Positions 46,764 to 55,215 of a DNA stretch of 64,000 bases are shown in pieces; position 1 is the stretch's first letter, and every line of letters begins with the position of its first letter. A program made the translations under genes and the position numbers. Under the pieces are notes generated by a model. It made no database searches. It was not told where the DNA came from and saw nothing but the letters and a program-made list of their open reading frames with translations. Source of the stretch: JACKAQ01 sp965227145 (GTDB lineage Bacteria; Calditrichota; Calditrichia; RBG-13-44-9; J075); NCBI GenBank assembly GCA_965227145.1, contig OZ245730.1, positions 5,890,001 to 5,954,000 of the forward strand, in the 5' to 3' direction.

Positions 46764-47438
46764 TCAATCAAAAAATCGCTGAATTTCGGCGATGGTTTTG
46801 GGAAACGGTGCGTCCGCAACGCGATTTTTCCACTGCGTCCAAAGCTGCCGGATTTCTTCAATCGTATCGATATCTGATTCCTGCGGCAGCAGCGCAACCG
46901 AAATATGGTTCGAATTCGCAACTTCCATTGTTCTGGCGAATACCGAATCCGTGCTCCACGGAATATTCTCGAACAACGCCGAAAGCGGTTGGCGCATCCC
47001 GACGAGGTAGTAACCGCCATCATTTGTAGGACCGAATACGACGTCGCTGCTGTCCAGTTTTTCGAATGCGAGGTTGATGCGCGTGGCGTTCAGCGTTGGC
47101 AAATCGCTGCCGATAATCGCCGCTTTGCGATAGCCCGCTGCCAGCGAATTGGCAATTGCGCCATTCATTTTTTCACCCAAATTACCGGAAATTTGTGGCA
47201 CAAATGCCAAATGTTCACCGAGCCAGTCGCGCATTTGCGATGCGCTTTCCGGCGGCCAAAAGTGAATTTGCAGATCAAATTGTTCGCTGTCGCTGAGGTT
47301 GGCAACCAAATCTTCGCACATCGCGCGAAACAGCCGATACGAGCCGTCCGGCGAAATTTCCGGTTGCAAGCGCGTTTTCACCGCACCGGGGCGCGGATAT
47401 TTCATAAAAATAATCAGCAAATTTTCGGATTTAGTCAT
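46764..47438 (-). CDS. TIGR04282-family glycosyltransferase (DUF2064)
   Basis: 224 aa from ATG 47438. Family landmarks: LLIIFMKYPRPGAVKTRLQP at the N-terminus, AAIIGSDLPTLNATRINLAF and DVVFGPTNDGGYYLVGMR. TIGR04282 proteins are glycosyltransferase-like enzymes named after arsenosugar biosynthesis in some bacteria; most members are uncharacterised and no arsenic genes are near. The gene lies on the same strand as recX and recA, with a palindrome (47458-47477) in the gap. Confidence 0.85.
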   Translation of the reverse strand: MTKSENLLIIFMKYPRPGAVKTRLQPEISPDGSYRLFRAMCEDLVANLSDSEQFDLQIHFWPPESASQMRDWLGEHLAFVPQISGNLGEKMNGAIANSLAAGYRKAAIIGSDLPTLNATRINLAFEKLDSSDVVFGPTNDGGYYLVGMRQPLSALFENIPWSTDSVFARTMEVANSNHISVALLPQESDIDTIEEIRQLWTQWKNRVADAPFPKTIAEIQRFFD

Positions 47439-47457
47439 CAACTGTTGTCTCTGGTAG

Positions 47458-47477
47458 GGAACGGTCGTGACCGTTCC
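47458..47477. repeat. Tight palindrome between recX and the glycosyltransferase gene
   Basis: GGAACGGTC-GT-GACCGTTCC, 9-bp arms with a two-base centre. A hairpin of the same size (GGGCGAGCG-AC-CGCTCGCCC) lies at 51084-51103. Neither has a T-run. Confidence 0.5.
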
Positions 47478-47495
47478 GATATAAGCGATGCCGTA

Positions 47496-48143
47496 TTATT
47501 CCGTTTCATCGTCCGTGTTCAGCCGGGCATTTTCCAGCACATCGCTGATGTAGCTCCACTCAAAACCCTTTGCCTGCAAATGCCGGATGAGCTTTTCGGC
47601 GCGTTTTCGCCCCGGCAAATGTGCGTTTCGCGCCAGAAATTTATCCGCCAGTTCCTGAACAATTTCCGACTGTGTGTCATCTGAAAAATATTCATCGAGA
47701 ACCGGTAAATAAATATCGCGGGAAATGCCGCGTTTCATCAGTTTGTCCTGCAGCAAGTTTTTGCTGCACGGGCGCAACAACAGTTCATTTTGAATAAATT
47801 GGTGGCAAAATTGGCGGTCATTCACCAACTCCAGCCGTTCCAGATCATCCAGCGCCGGATCGATATGTGCCGTTTCAAATCCCTTTTGCAGTGCTTTTAG
47901 CAACAGCTCTCTGCGGCTGTGCGGCCGCCGGGAAAGGTAGTTGAGCAATTGGTCTTTCGCGCGACGGATGCCGTCTTCCAGCTGGATGTCGGCAAACTCG
48001 GTTTCGCCAAACGATTTTCCGGGTGAAATACCGTGTTTCAGCACCGTTTCCGGACTAAACCAGCGTCCCTCGCCGTCATCCAGATACACGATAAATCGCT
48101 CCGGACGCCGCCGCTTGAATTCCATGTGAATGACAGTTGGCAT
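47496..48143 (-). CDS. recX: Regulatory protein RecX
   Basis: 215 aa. RecX proteins are built of three-helix repeats; here they appear as RRAKDQLLNYLSRRPHSRRE, DPALDDLERLELVNDRQFCH and KLIRHLQAKGFEWSYISDVL. RecX binds RecA filaments and limits their growth. It lies directly downstream of recA on the same strand, the common arrangement, but a strong terminator stands in between, so recX is expected at lower levels by read-through or from its own promoter. ATG 48125 is an alternative start. Confidence 0.92.
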   Translation of the reverse strand: MPTVIHMEFKRRRPERFIVYLDDGEGRWFSPETVLKHGISPGKSFGETEFADIQLEDGIRRAKDQLLNYLSRRPHSRRELLLKALQKGFETAHIDPALDDLERLELVNDRQFCHQFIQNELLLRPCSKNLLQDKLMKRGISRDIYLPVLDEYFSDDTQSEIVQELADKFLARNAHLPGRKRAEKLIRHLQAKGFEWSYISDVLENARLNTDDETE

Positions 48144-48151
48144 ATTCTTTA

Positions 48152-48189
48152 AAAAACAAAACCTCCCGGCAAATATCCCGGGAGGTTTT
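48152..48189 (-). terminator. Terminator between recA and recX
   Basis: AAAACCTCCCGG (48158-48169) pairs perfectly with CCGGGAGGTTTT (48178-48189). On the minus strand a TTTTGTTTTTT run follows. A recA-recX terminator that allows read-through is known in other bacteria. Confidence 0.9.
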
Positions 48190-48209
48190 GAAGGTTGAGT
48201 CGAGTTAGC

Positions 48210-49271
48210 TTATTTTTTCTCTTTGGTCGGTTTGCTATTGGTTTCGGCAGTGACTTCGGCCATTTCTTCTTCGTGAATCAGGTTCAGTTTTTTGCGTACG
48301 GAAATTTCAATTTTTTCCGCAAAATCCTGATTTTCTTTGAGATACACCTTCACATTTTCACGTCCCTGACCGAGCCGGTCCTCGCCGTGGCTATACCAGG
48401 TTCCGCTTTTTTGCACGATGTTCATATCGCTCGCCAAATCCAGCAAATCGCCATATTTGGAAATACCTTCGCCATACATGATGTCGAATTCGCATTCTTT
48501 GAACGGCGGAGCAAGCTTGTTTTTGACAACCTTGACTTTGGTGCGGTTGCCGACCACATCCGTGCCATTTTTGATAGCGGCGATGCGCCGGATATCCAGC
48601 CGGATCGATGTGTAAAATTTGAGCGCTTTACCGCCGGTGGTGGTTTCCGGGCTGCCGAACATCACGCCGATTTTATCGCGAAGCTGGTTGATAAAAATCA
48701 CGCAAGTATTTGATTTACTTACAGTTGCAGTCAGTTTCCGTAGCGCCTGCGACATCAATCGTGCCTGCAAACCCATGTGCGAGTCGCCCATTTCGCCTTC
48801 GATTTCCGCGCGGGGAACGAGCGCCGCAACCGAGTCCACCACAACCACATCCAGCGCGCCGCTGCGCACCAGTGTTTCCACAATTTCCAGCGCCTGCTCG
48901 CCGTTATCCGGCTGCGAAACCAGCAGGTTTACCGTATCCACACCCAATTTGCGGGCGTAAGTCGGGTCCAGCGCATGTTCCGCATCCACGAACGCGGCCA
49001 AACCGCCGGTTTTCTGCGCTTCGGCAATGACATGCAGGGTTAGCGTGGTTTTACCGGATGATTCCGGACCATAGATTTCCACAATCCTGCCCCGGGGAAT
49101 CCCACCGATGCCCAATGCATTATCCAGCGAAATGGAGCCGGTGGAAATAACATCCATATGAATTTTGGGGCGATCACCCAATCGCATAATCGAGCCTTTG
49201 CCAAACTGGCGTTCGATTTGGGTCATCGCCAAACCGATGGCTTTTTGCTTATCACCGTTTTCTGTACTCAT
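48210..49271 (-). CDS. recA: Recombinase RecA
   Basis: 353 aa, typical length. Walker A GPESSGKT at residues 68-75, the Walker B strand VVVVDSVAALVPRAEIEGE, the DNA-binding loop 1 region GEMGDSHMGLQARLMSQALR and the loop 2 region NQLRDKIGVMFGSPETTTGG are all present. The C-terminal tail is acidic, as usual. RecA catalyses strand exchange and triggers LexA self-cleavage. GAGG lies upstream of ATG 49271. No intein is present and I could not identify a LexA box in the upstream spacer. Confidence 0.99.
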   Translation of the reverse strand: MSTENGDKQKAIGLAMTQIERQFGKGSIMRLGDRPKIHMDVISTGSISLDNALGIGGIPRGRIVEIYGPESSGKTTLTLHVIAEAQKTGGLAAFVDAEHALDPTYARKLGVDTVNLLVSQPDNGEQALEIVETLVRSGALDVVVVDSVAALVPRAEIEGEMGDSHMGLQARLMSQALRKLTATVSKSNTCVIFINQLRDKIGVMFGSPETTTGGKALKFYTSIRLDIRRIAAIKNGTDVVGNRTKVKVVKNKLAPPFKECEFDIMYGEGISKYGDLLDLASDMNIVQKSGTWYSHGEDRLGQGRENVKVYLKENQDFAEKIEISVRKKLNLIHEEEMAEVTAETNSKPTKEKK

Positions 49272-49393
49272 AAAAAAGACCTCATTCAGGTATGCGTTTC
49301 AATATAAATAGTTGACAATTTTTGATAAATATTGATAGTGAACACAATTACACCAAAATATAGAAAACACGAATCTCATTTGCAAATAAAAAT

Positions 49394-49972
49394 TCAGGTT
49401 TTTTGCAAATTGACAGATTTGAGCACGAAATAAATGGCGCCTTGCCGGGTGAGTTCACTTTTCATTAGGTGAACAGATGCGACCGGAATGGCGATTTCGG
49501 GGAATGATTTCGCGCGCAAATGCTCAACAATTGCAGCGGTTTGATGGGGATTTTTTACGCGCCCGATGGTCAAATGCGGTTTGAACCGGCGGTTTTCGCG
49601 GGGAAAACCGATGGCTTCGAGCTGCGTTTCGATGGCGGATTGCAGGTGCAGCATCGCTGCCCAATCGGGTTTGCTGCCGGTTACGCCCACCCAAAAAACG
49701 TTCGGTTTTCGCCAGTTGGCAAATGCGCCGGGTTGTCCGCTGGCGAGCGCGAACGGCGCTGTTGTTGCGCAGGCATTTTCCAGCGCCGATTCAATTTCCG
49801 GGTGCTGGCTTTCGCGGATGTCCCCCAAAAATTTGAGGGTGATGTGAATCGATTCCGGTTTCACCCATTTCACCGCGCCGGTTTCGGGCGGCATTCCGGC
49901 GATCAAATCGCCGAGCGCAGCAATCAATTGTTCAGGCAGGTGAATCGCGATAAATGTGCGCAGGGTTTGCAT
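49394..49972 (-). CDS. thpR: RNA 2',3'-cyclic phosphodiesterase (ThpR/LigT family)
   Basis: 192 aa from ATG 49972, with GGAG 9 nt upstream; the in-frame ATG at 49996 lacks this. The two catalytic HxT motifs of the 2H phosphoesterase fold are present: H43-I-T45 in SIHITLKFLG and H133-L-T135 in KPHLTIGRV. The family opens 2',3'-cyclic phosphate ends of RNA. Location directly upstream of recA on the same strand is a common arrangement. Confidence 0.93.
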   Translation of the reverse strand: MQTLRTFIAIHLPEQLIAALGDLIAGMPPETGAVKWVKPESIHITLKFLGDIRESQHPEIESALENACATTAPFALASGQPGAFANWRKPNVFWVGVTGSKPDWAAMLHLQSAIETQLEAIGFPRENRRFKPHLTIGRVKNPHQTAAIVEHLRAKSFPEIAIPVASVHLMKSELTRQGAIYFVLKSVNLQKT

Positions 49973-50101
49973 CTGGCATCTCCAAAAATTTCTCAAAAAA
50001 TATAGCGCGACGGCAGAAATGGCACAAGCTGCATTTGGAATTTTGTTGCGGATGCGCTAACTTCGTCGCATCAAAACGGCAAAATTATTGGGGAGTGATT
50101 C

Positions 50102-51073
50102 ATGAAAAAGCTATTGTTTTTGTTGATGTTATCGGTTGGGATTTCCGCGCAGACGTTTTTCAGCACGCCGTTTGCGCACACCTATTCAATTGTGGCGGTG
50201 GATACCGTAACCGGTGAAATTGGCGCGGCGGTGCAATCGCACTGGTTTTCTGTCGGCAGCATTGTTATTTGGGCGGAAGCGGGCGTTGGGGCAGTGGCGA
50301 CGCAGTCGTTTGTCAATCCGTCGTTCGGGCCGCGCGGATTGTCGCTACTGAAATCGGGGATGACATCGCAGCAAGCGGTAACCTCGCTGCTGGAAACCGA
50401 TGACGGGCGCGATGTCCGGCAGCTCGCCATCATCGATGCGCGGGGGAACGCGGCAACCCACACCGGCAAAGGCTGCATCCCGGATGCCGGGCACATCACC
50501 CGGAAAAATTATTCGATTCAGGCCAATATGATGCTTAACAATCGGGTGTGGCCGGCGATGGAAAAAGCATTTCTCGATGCCAAAGGGCCGCTGGCGGAAC
50601 GGCTGGTTGCGGCATTGGAAGCCGCCCAAACGCAGGGCGGCGACATTCGCGGAAAACAATCAGCGGCGCTGCTGGTGGTTCGCGGCAAACCGACCGGAAA
50701 CATTTGGGAAGACCGACTGGTAGATTTGCGGGTGGAAGACCATGCCGAACCGGTGCAGGAAATTAAGCGGCTGCTGCGGATGCACCGCGCATACGACCAC
50801 ATGAACGCAGGCGATGTGGCCATCGAACACGATGACGAAGCCGGCGCGCTGCGCGAATATGGCGCTGCGATGGACATGTTTCCGGATAATTTGGAAATGA
50901 AATACTGGACAGCGGTTTCGCTGGTGAACATGAATCGTATGAGCGAAGCACTACCGATGTTCAAAGATATTTTTAGCAAAGATAAAAATTGGCGCCTGCT
51001 GACATCGCGGTTGCAGCCGAAAGGGTTGTTGAAAGTTTCGCCGCAGCAGTTGCGGGAAATTTTGAATCAGTGA
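50102..51073 (+). CDS. Secreted DUF1028 protein with C-terminal TPR-like region
   Basis: 323 aa. Signal peptide 1-16 (ending GISAQ). The DUF1028 core runs from HTYSIVAVDTVTGEIGAAVQ through GVGAVATQSFVNPSFGPRG and CIPDAGHITRKNYSIQANMM to about residue 225. The fold is related to Ntn hydrolases; no activity is established for the family. The C-terminal about 90 residues look like two or three TPR helices (GALREYGAAMDMFPDNLEM). GGGGAGTG lies 10 nt before ATG 50102. It converges on the helicase gene, with a palindrome (51084-51103) between them. Confidence 0.9.
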   Translation: MKKLLFLLMLSVGISAQTFFSTPFAHTYSIVAVDTVTGEIGAAVQSHWFSVGSIVIWAEAGVGAVATQSFVNPSFGPRGLSLLKSGMTSQQAVTSLLETDDGRDVRQLAIIDARGNAATHTGKGCIPDAGHITRKNYSIQANMMLNNRVWPAMEKAFLDAKGPLAERLVAALEAAQTQGGDIRGKQSAALLVVRGKPTGNIWEDRLVDLRVEDHAEPVQEIKRLLRMHRAYDHMNAGDVAIEHDDEAGALREYGAAMDMFPDNLEMKYWTAVSLVNMNRMSEALPMFKDIFSKDKNWRLLTSRLQPKGLLKVSPQQLREILNQ

Positions 51074-51083
51074 CAACACTTCT

Positions 51084-51103
51084 GGGCGAGCGACCGCTCG
51101 CCC
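51084..51103. repeat. Palindrome between convergent genes
   Basis: GGGCGAGCG-AC-CGCTCGCCC, perfect 9-bp arms with a two-base centre, between the stops of the DUF1028 and helicase genes. It may act as a two-way transcription barrier. Confidence 0.5.
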
Positions 51104-53752
51104 TTACTTTCCAAAAATGGTGATCAGTCCGCGCCGGAAATTCGGGTTCAGAAACCGGCGCAGCGCATCTTTCGGCGGGGAGGGTTTGCGCCAGCCGCTC
51201 ACTTTCGATTGCAGATGGGTGTTGTCGAACGCCAGCGTGCTGAAACGCGCTTCCACCTGCGTATCGCTGAGGATGCGCCCGATAATCACCGCCGATCGCT
51301 CCCAAATTACCGCCGCGCGATCGAACCGGGGCATCTCGTCAAAATCGACCATCCCAACCATTCCGCTGCCGGAAACGGCAATCACGCCGCCGTCGTCCAT
51401 CACTTCAAATTGAATGGTTTGCCCAATTTTCACCGGATAATAGGCGCTTTTGAATTTGTGAATCAGGATGCCCGATTCGCGAATGTTTTTCTCAAATTTG
51501 CGCACCTGCCGCTCCACTTTTTCGTGATCCGATTGATATTGCGCCAACGCCTCGCGATAAGCCGCTTCCGCTGTTTCGGCATCGCGGATGTGCGTTTGCC
51601 ATCGCTGAAAATCGCTGTGCCAATGGTTGCGCAACGGTTGCAGCGCGTTCGACCAGCGCGTAAAAAATCGATCCAGCCGCAACTGCCCCAATCGTTCGAT
51701 AAATTCAATTTGCTCCGTTTCCCGCCGGAAATTTAGCGCGGCGGCAACCTCTTTTGCCAGTTTGTCAATCTGCGTCAGCAGCGATGGCGTTTTGGCTTCA
51801 TCCAGAAACGGGCTGATGTTTTTTTCGGCGGAATAATACAAAAACAGGTTTTCCTTTGCCCGGGTCATCGCCACGTAAAACAGGCGGCGCTCCGCTTCCA
51901 CATGAGCGATTTTGGCGACTTCGTCCGATTTGTCTTCCGAAACCACGAACGGTGCGGTGCCTTCGCTGCTGCCCGGCACAAAAACCGTTTGCCACTCCAA
52001 CCCTTTGGATTTATAAATGGTTAGCATCTTCACCGGCGGTAGATTTCCGGGATTCGGGATCGGCTGAATCGTGATTTCCCGCAGATGCGCCAGAAATTCC
52101 CCGCAGCGCAGGTTTTTCATTTTGGCGAACTCGATCAGCGCTTTCACGGTTTGCACGCGCGACTGCCCGATTTCCATCTGCCCGCTGATGCGAATGAGGT
52201 GCGATTCGTATTCGATTTGCTCCACCAGCCAACCGAGCGTTTTGTGCGCCGGGCGTTTCAGCCGGAGGAGCAGCAGCCGGATCGTTTCGCAGAAATCGTC
52301 CACGTTTTGCTGCACGCGTTTGGGCAGCACTTCCTTTTGATGTTTGAGCACGTCGATGACCGAACGGCGGGTTTGGCGGGACATTCGCTGTGCGCCGTCC
52401 ACAATGTCGCGGGAAATATAGCGGCGCGGTTTGTTAACGATATTCGCGAACATTTCGTGATATTTTTTGATCTGTTTCGGATCTTCGGGAAAACCGCTTT
52501 CGGCGATTTCCGCTTCCGCGAACGCGAATGAGAGATACTGGAACAGCGGCAGCAACTCGTCCCGTTTGTAAAATTCCGGCGCGCCGCCGATCTCGTACGG
52601 AATATTTTTCTCCATAAACGCGGCTTCGAGATGCGCGGTTTGCGAATACAGCCGGATGAGCACCGCCATTTCGCGGGCGGATTGTCCGGCGGCAATGCGA
52701 TCGGCAATTTCTCCGGCGATGTGTTTGGCGATTTCCCACTCATCTTTTTGCGCGACAATTTGGGTGCTGCCGCCGAATCCCCGGGTGAGGCTCAAAAATT
52801 TGGGATAGCGCCGTTTGTTGTGGGCGATCACCGCGTTGGCGGGCAAAATTTGCTGCGCACAGGAGCGGAAATTATCGCTGATAGTGAATACTTTCGCGCC
52901 GTAATTTTTCTCGAAATTGAGGATGAACGCGGGATTTGCGCCGCGCCATTCGTAAATGCACTGGTCGTCATCGCCGATGGCCATGTAGTTGCGGTGCGGC
53001 GCACTGAGCAGATCGAGCAGTTGGTATTGCGCAAAATTGACATCCTGAAACTCATCAACAATAATAGAGCGATAGTTGTCCTGCGCGGATGTGAGAATGT
53101 CCGGGTGGTGGATGAGCAGCTCCCAACCCATCATCAGCATATCGTCAAAGGTGATGATAAATTGCTGCGCACGCAATTGTTCGAAAATTTTGTATGCCCG
53201 CAGATATTGCGGATTATCGTGCGTTGCGGCGCTGGCGATGTTCAACGCAGCTTCCGGCAAACCGGCCGCTTCGAGATCCGCATACGCCAGATTCCCTTTC
53301 CAGATGGAAATCTGGTTTTTCAAATCCTCGCGATCCACATCCAGTTCGGTGATATCCGTGCTATCCGCGATCGCCATTTGCGTCAGCGTTTTGCCGATCA
53401 GCAGTCCGGTGGGATTGTCCTCGCCGGTGTTGCGCAACCAGTTTTTGTCCAGAAAACCGCGCTGCACCGCGCCGCGAATCACCCGGAATCCGAGCGAGTG
53501 CAGCGTTCGACAATCCACGCCGTTGTTGCCCGCCGGAACGTTCAGCCGTTGCAACTGCCCGACGATATCCGCCACCGCGGAATTGTTGAATGATGTCGCT
53601 AAAATTTGCTGCGGCTGGCAAACCTGCTGCGCAATCATGTTGCGGATGCGATGCACCATGCAGGTGGTTTTCCCCGCGCCGGCGACCGCAAAAACCAGTG
53701 CGGGACCTTCCAGATGTTGTATGATTGCCAATTGCTGATCGGTAAGCTTCAT
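51104..53752 (-). CDS. UvrD/Rep-family superfamily 1 ATP-dependent DNA helicase
   Basis: 882 aa. Motif I AVAGAGKTT (residues 22-30), motif II IIVDEFQDVN, motif III IGDDDQCIYEWRGA, motif IV-V LTIYKSKGLEWQTVFVPG and motif VI FYVAMTRAKENLFLYYS define the family (3'-5' DNA helicases of repair and replication). After the helicase core (about 650 aa) comes a coiled, charged segment (AEAAYREALAQYQSDHEKVERQ) and about 110 further residues with VGMVDFDEMPRF that I do not recognise. This tail is not part of standard UvrD or Rep. Confidence 0.93.
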   Translation of the reverse strand: MKLTDQQLAIIQHLEGPALVFAVAGAGKTTCMVHRIRNMIAQQVCQPQQILATSFNNSAVADIVGQLQRLNVPAGNNGVDCRTLHSLGFRVIRGAVQRGFLDKNWLRNTGEDNPTGLLIGKTLTQMAIADSTDITELDVDREDLKNQISIWKGNLAYADLEAAGLPEAALNIASAATHDNPQYLRAYKIFEQLRAQQFIITFDDMLMMGWELLIHHPDILTSAQDNYRSIIVDEFQDVNFAQYQLLDLLSAPHRNYMAIGDDDQCIYEWRGANPAFILNFEKNYGAKVFTISDNFRSCAQQILPANAVIAHNKRRYPKFLSLTRGFGGSTQIVAQKDEWEIAKHIAGEIADRIAAGQSAREMAVLIRLYSQTAHLEAAFMEKNIPYEIGGAPEFYKRDELLPLFQYLSFAFAEAEIAESGFPEDPKQIKKYHEMFANIVNKPRRYISRDIVDGAQRMSRQTRRSVIDVLKHQKEVLPKRVQQNVDDFCETIRLLLLRLKRPAHKTLGWLVEQIEYESHLIRISGQMEIGQSRVQTVKALIEFAKMKNLRCGEFLAHLREITIQPIPNPGNLPPVKMLTIYKSKGLEWQTVFVPGSSEGTAPFVVSEDKSDEVAKIAHVEAERRLFYVAMTRAKENLFLYYSAEKNISPFLDEAKTPSLLTQIDKLAKEVAAALNFRRETEQIEFIERLGQLRLDRFFTRWSNALQPLRNHWHSDFQRWQTHIRDAETAEAAYREALAQYQSDHEKVERQVRKFEKNIRESGILIHKFKSAYYPVKIGQTIQFEVMDDGGVIAVSGSGMVGMVDFDEMPRFDRAAVIWERSAVIIGRILSDTQVEARFSTLAFDNTHLQSKVSGWRKPSPPKDALRRFLNPNFRRGLITIFGK

Positions 53753-53961
53753 CCGCCATTCTCAAATTTGTGATGCACAAATGTATACGTTCAATTGTTT
53801 TCAGGCAAAAGAAATATTCGAAAACACTCATCCGTTGCGGCATTACACACAACATCGGTTGCCCGGAAAACGGATGTGATGTGCATCATTGAAAAAGTTT
53901 GATCAATAAAAACAACCACTTACGACCGAAAAACAGTGGCGTGTTTGATAAGTTTCAAACT

Positions 53962-53990
53962 TTGTCATCATATTTGTTAATAAAAATAAT
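53962..53990 (+). promoter_or_regulatory. Candidate promoter of an intergenic RNA
   Basis: TTGTCA (53962-53967), exactly 17 nt, AATAAT (53985-53990); each box has five of six consensus bases. It points at the orphan terminator 200 bp downstream. Confidence 0.5.
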
Positions 53991-53996
53991 GATGTG

Positions 53997-54233
53997 AGCA
54001 GTTCGGGCGGGCGCGTTATTTGCGCCGCAATTTGAAAACGAATTGAATCGTAATTTAAGTGCAGCGGCGGTTGTTCAATCGCTGATGAAAAATGAAAAAA
54101 ATATCGCGATTCCCACGTATCACACCCTCCTGATAGCTACATTACGCTTTGGGAATCCGATTATGAAAGCGTAATACCTACCGATTCTCGTCACTGTCGG
54201 CGTTGAACCACCGTCGGCAGTGACATTTTTTTT
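53997..54233 (+). ncRNA. Candidate small RNA, about 240 nt
   Basis: The span runs from the predicted start after the AATAAT box to the end of the T-run. Inside, ATTACGCTTT (54141-54150) pairs perfectly with AAAGCGTAAT (54166-54175), and GGGCGCG..TGCGCC forms a small 5' stem. No Rfam family is recognised by eye. The evidence is structural and positional only. Confidence 0.4.
54190..54233 (+). terminator. Strong orphan intrinsic terminator
   Basis: GTCACTGTCGGCG (54190-54202) pairs with CGTCGGCAGTGAC (54212-54224) over 13 bp with two G-U pairs, followed by TTTTTTTT. No plus-strand protein gene precedes it for over 3 kb. Confidence 0.85.
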
Positions 54234-54253
54234 ATCAAATACTTCCCTGAAAA

Positions 54254-55012
54254 TTATCGCTGTGCGACAAAAAAGATGCGCTCGTGATCTTCCGGATTGC
54301 GAATACTTTGCGACAAATCGTTTGCCGAACAGAACCGCACATTCCGGAAACCGAGGAAATTGAGGTAGGAAAAAATCTCGCGCAGATTATACACAAAATT
54401 GGTCAGTGACTGGTCGAACCGCTCGAATTGCCCGGTTTCATTTTTCACAAATCCGGTGATTTCGAGAATGGAGCAGGCGTTGCGCGCATCGAAAATGCTG
54501 CGGCTGATCACCAGCACTTCCTGCTGATCCATCACGTGAATATTGGTGAACTGGCGCAAACCGCGCTCGGTGTTCATGTCGAAAATCAGCCAGCCATCGT
54601 CCAGCAGCATGGCTTTGGCATTTGCGAGCGTTTGTTTAATTTGCTGGATTTCCGGCAGATGATTGAACGAATCATATGTGGAAACCACCAGCCCGAACTT
54701 GTTGTCAATATTAAACTTACTGACATCTGATTCGATAAATTTCGCCGCGCCGTTTGCCAAAAAATCGGCAGTTTTTTCGCGGGCGAGATCCAGCATTCCC
54801 GCGGAAATATCCACGCCGGTCACCGGAAATCCGTTTTGGAGAAAATGCAACGCCAGATCGCCGGTGCCGCAACACAAATCGAGCACGGGCTGTTTTTCTT
54901 TTCCGGCGGCGGTGTTGCCGTAAAAATCGCAGATCATCGGCGCCGCGCCACGCCCGAATGCCGGCCAATACAAATCGTAAATCAGTGGAAATAATCCGGT
55001 GTAAATATTCAC
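54254..55012 (-). CDS. Class I SAM-dependent methyltransferase
   Basis: 252 aa. GTG start at 55012 with AGGA 7 nt upstream. SAM-binding motif I is VLDLCCGTGDLALHFL, followed by the acidic strand end VTGVDISAGML and the FGLVVSTYDSFNHLPE post-motif typical of the Methyltransf_25 group. The substrate is unknown; neighbours do not help. Cytoplasmic. Confidence 0.9.
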   Translation of the reverse strand: MNIYTGLFPLIYDLYWPAFGRGAAPMICDFYGNTAAGKEKQPVLDLCCGTGDLALHFLQNGFPVTGVDISAGMLDLAREKTADFLANGAAKFIESDVSKFNIDNKFGLVVSTYDSFNHLPEIQQIKQTLANAKAMLLDDGWLIFDMNTERGLRQFTNIHVMDQQEVLVISRSIFDARNACSILEITGFVKNETGQFERFDQSLTNFVYNLREIFSYLNFLGFRNVRFCSANDLSQSIRNPEDHERIFFVAQR

Positions 55013-55165
55013 TGTAAAATCCTGCTTTTTTGAACAATTAGAACTATCGACAAGTTAGGCAAAATTTTGAACTGACGGTAATTGCCATCTGCAGAATCAT
55101 TCAATTTGCACTTGACAGCTTTGGCGAATCCCGCTAAACTTGTGCGGGTGACGGTTTGTTTGATG

Positions 55166-55187
55166 ATTCCTGTCTGTGCGGGAATGA
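55166..55187. repeat. Short palindrome of the ATTCC/GGAATGACA type
   Basis: ATTCCTG-N6-CGGGAAT followed by GACA, in the spacer before the isomerase gene. It resembles the hairpins at 34107-34126 and 63531-63557. Confidence 0.4.
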
Positions 55188-55215
55188 CAATTGAATGATG
55201 TTAAATGAGAGAGTG

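Larger units (their letters stand above)
53753..54253. other. Non-coding interval holding a candidate small RNA
   Basis: 501 bp between two minus-strand genes with no ORF of coding character on either strand. It contains a promoter-like sequence (53962-53990), two stem-loops and a strong plus-strand terminator (54190-54233). Confidence 0.6.

Noticed and set aside
46764..47438. Arsenosugar biosynthesis role for the TIGR04282 protein
   Set aside because: The family name comes from a subset of genomes; no ArsM- or ArsS-type gene is present in the window.
49272..49393. LexA box upstream of recA
   Set aside because: The AT-rich spacer has no convincing palindrome of a known LexA type, and the binding site in this phylum is not known to me.
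52631..53593. Plus-strand ORF of 320 aa opposite the helicase gene
   Set aside because: The sense strand encodes all UvrD motifs; the antisense frame has no recognisable domain and only reflects GC-rich codon positions.
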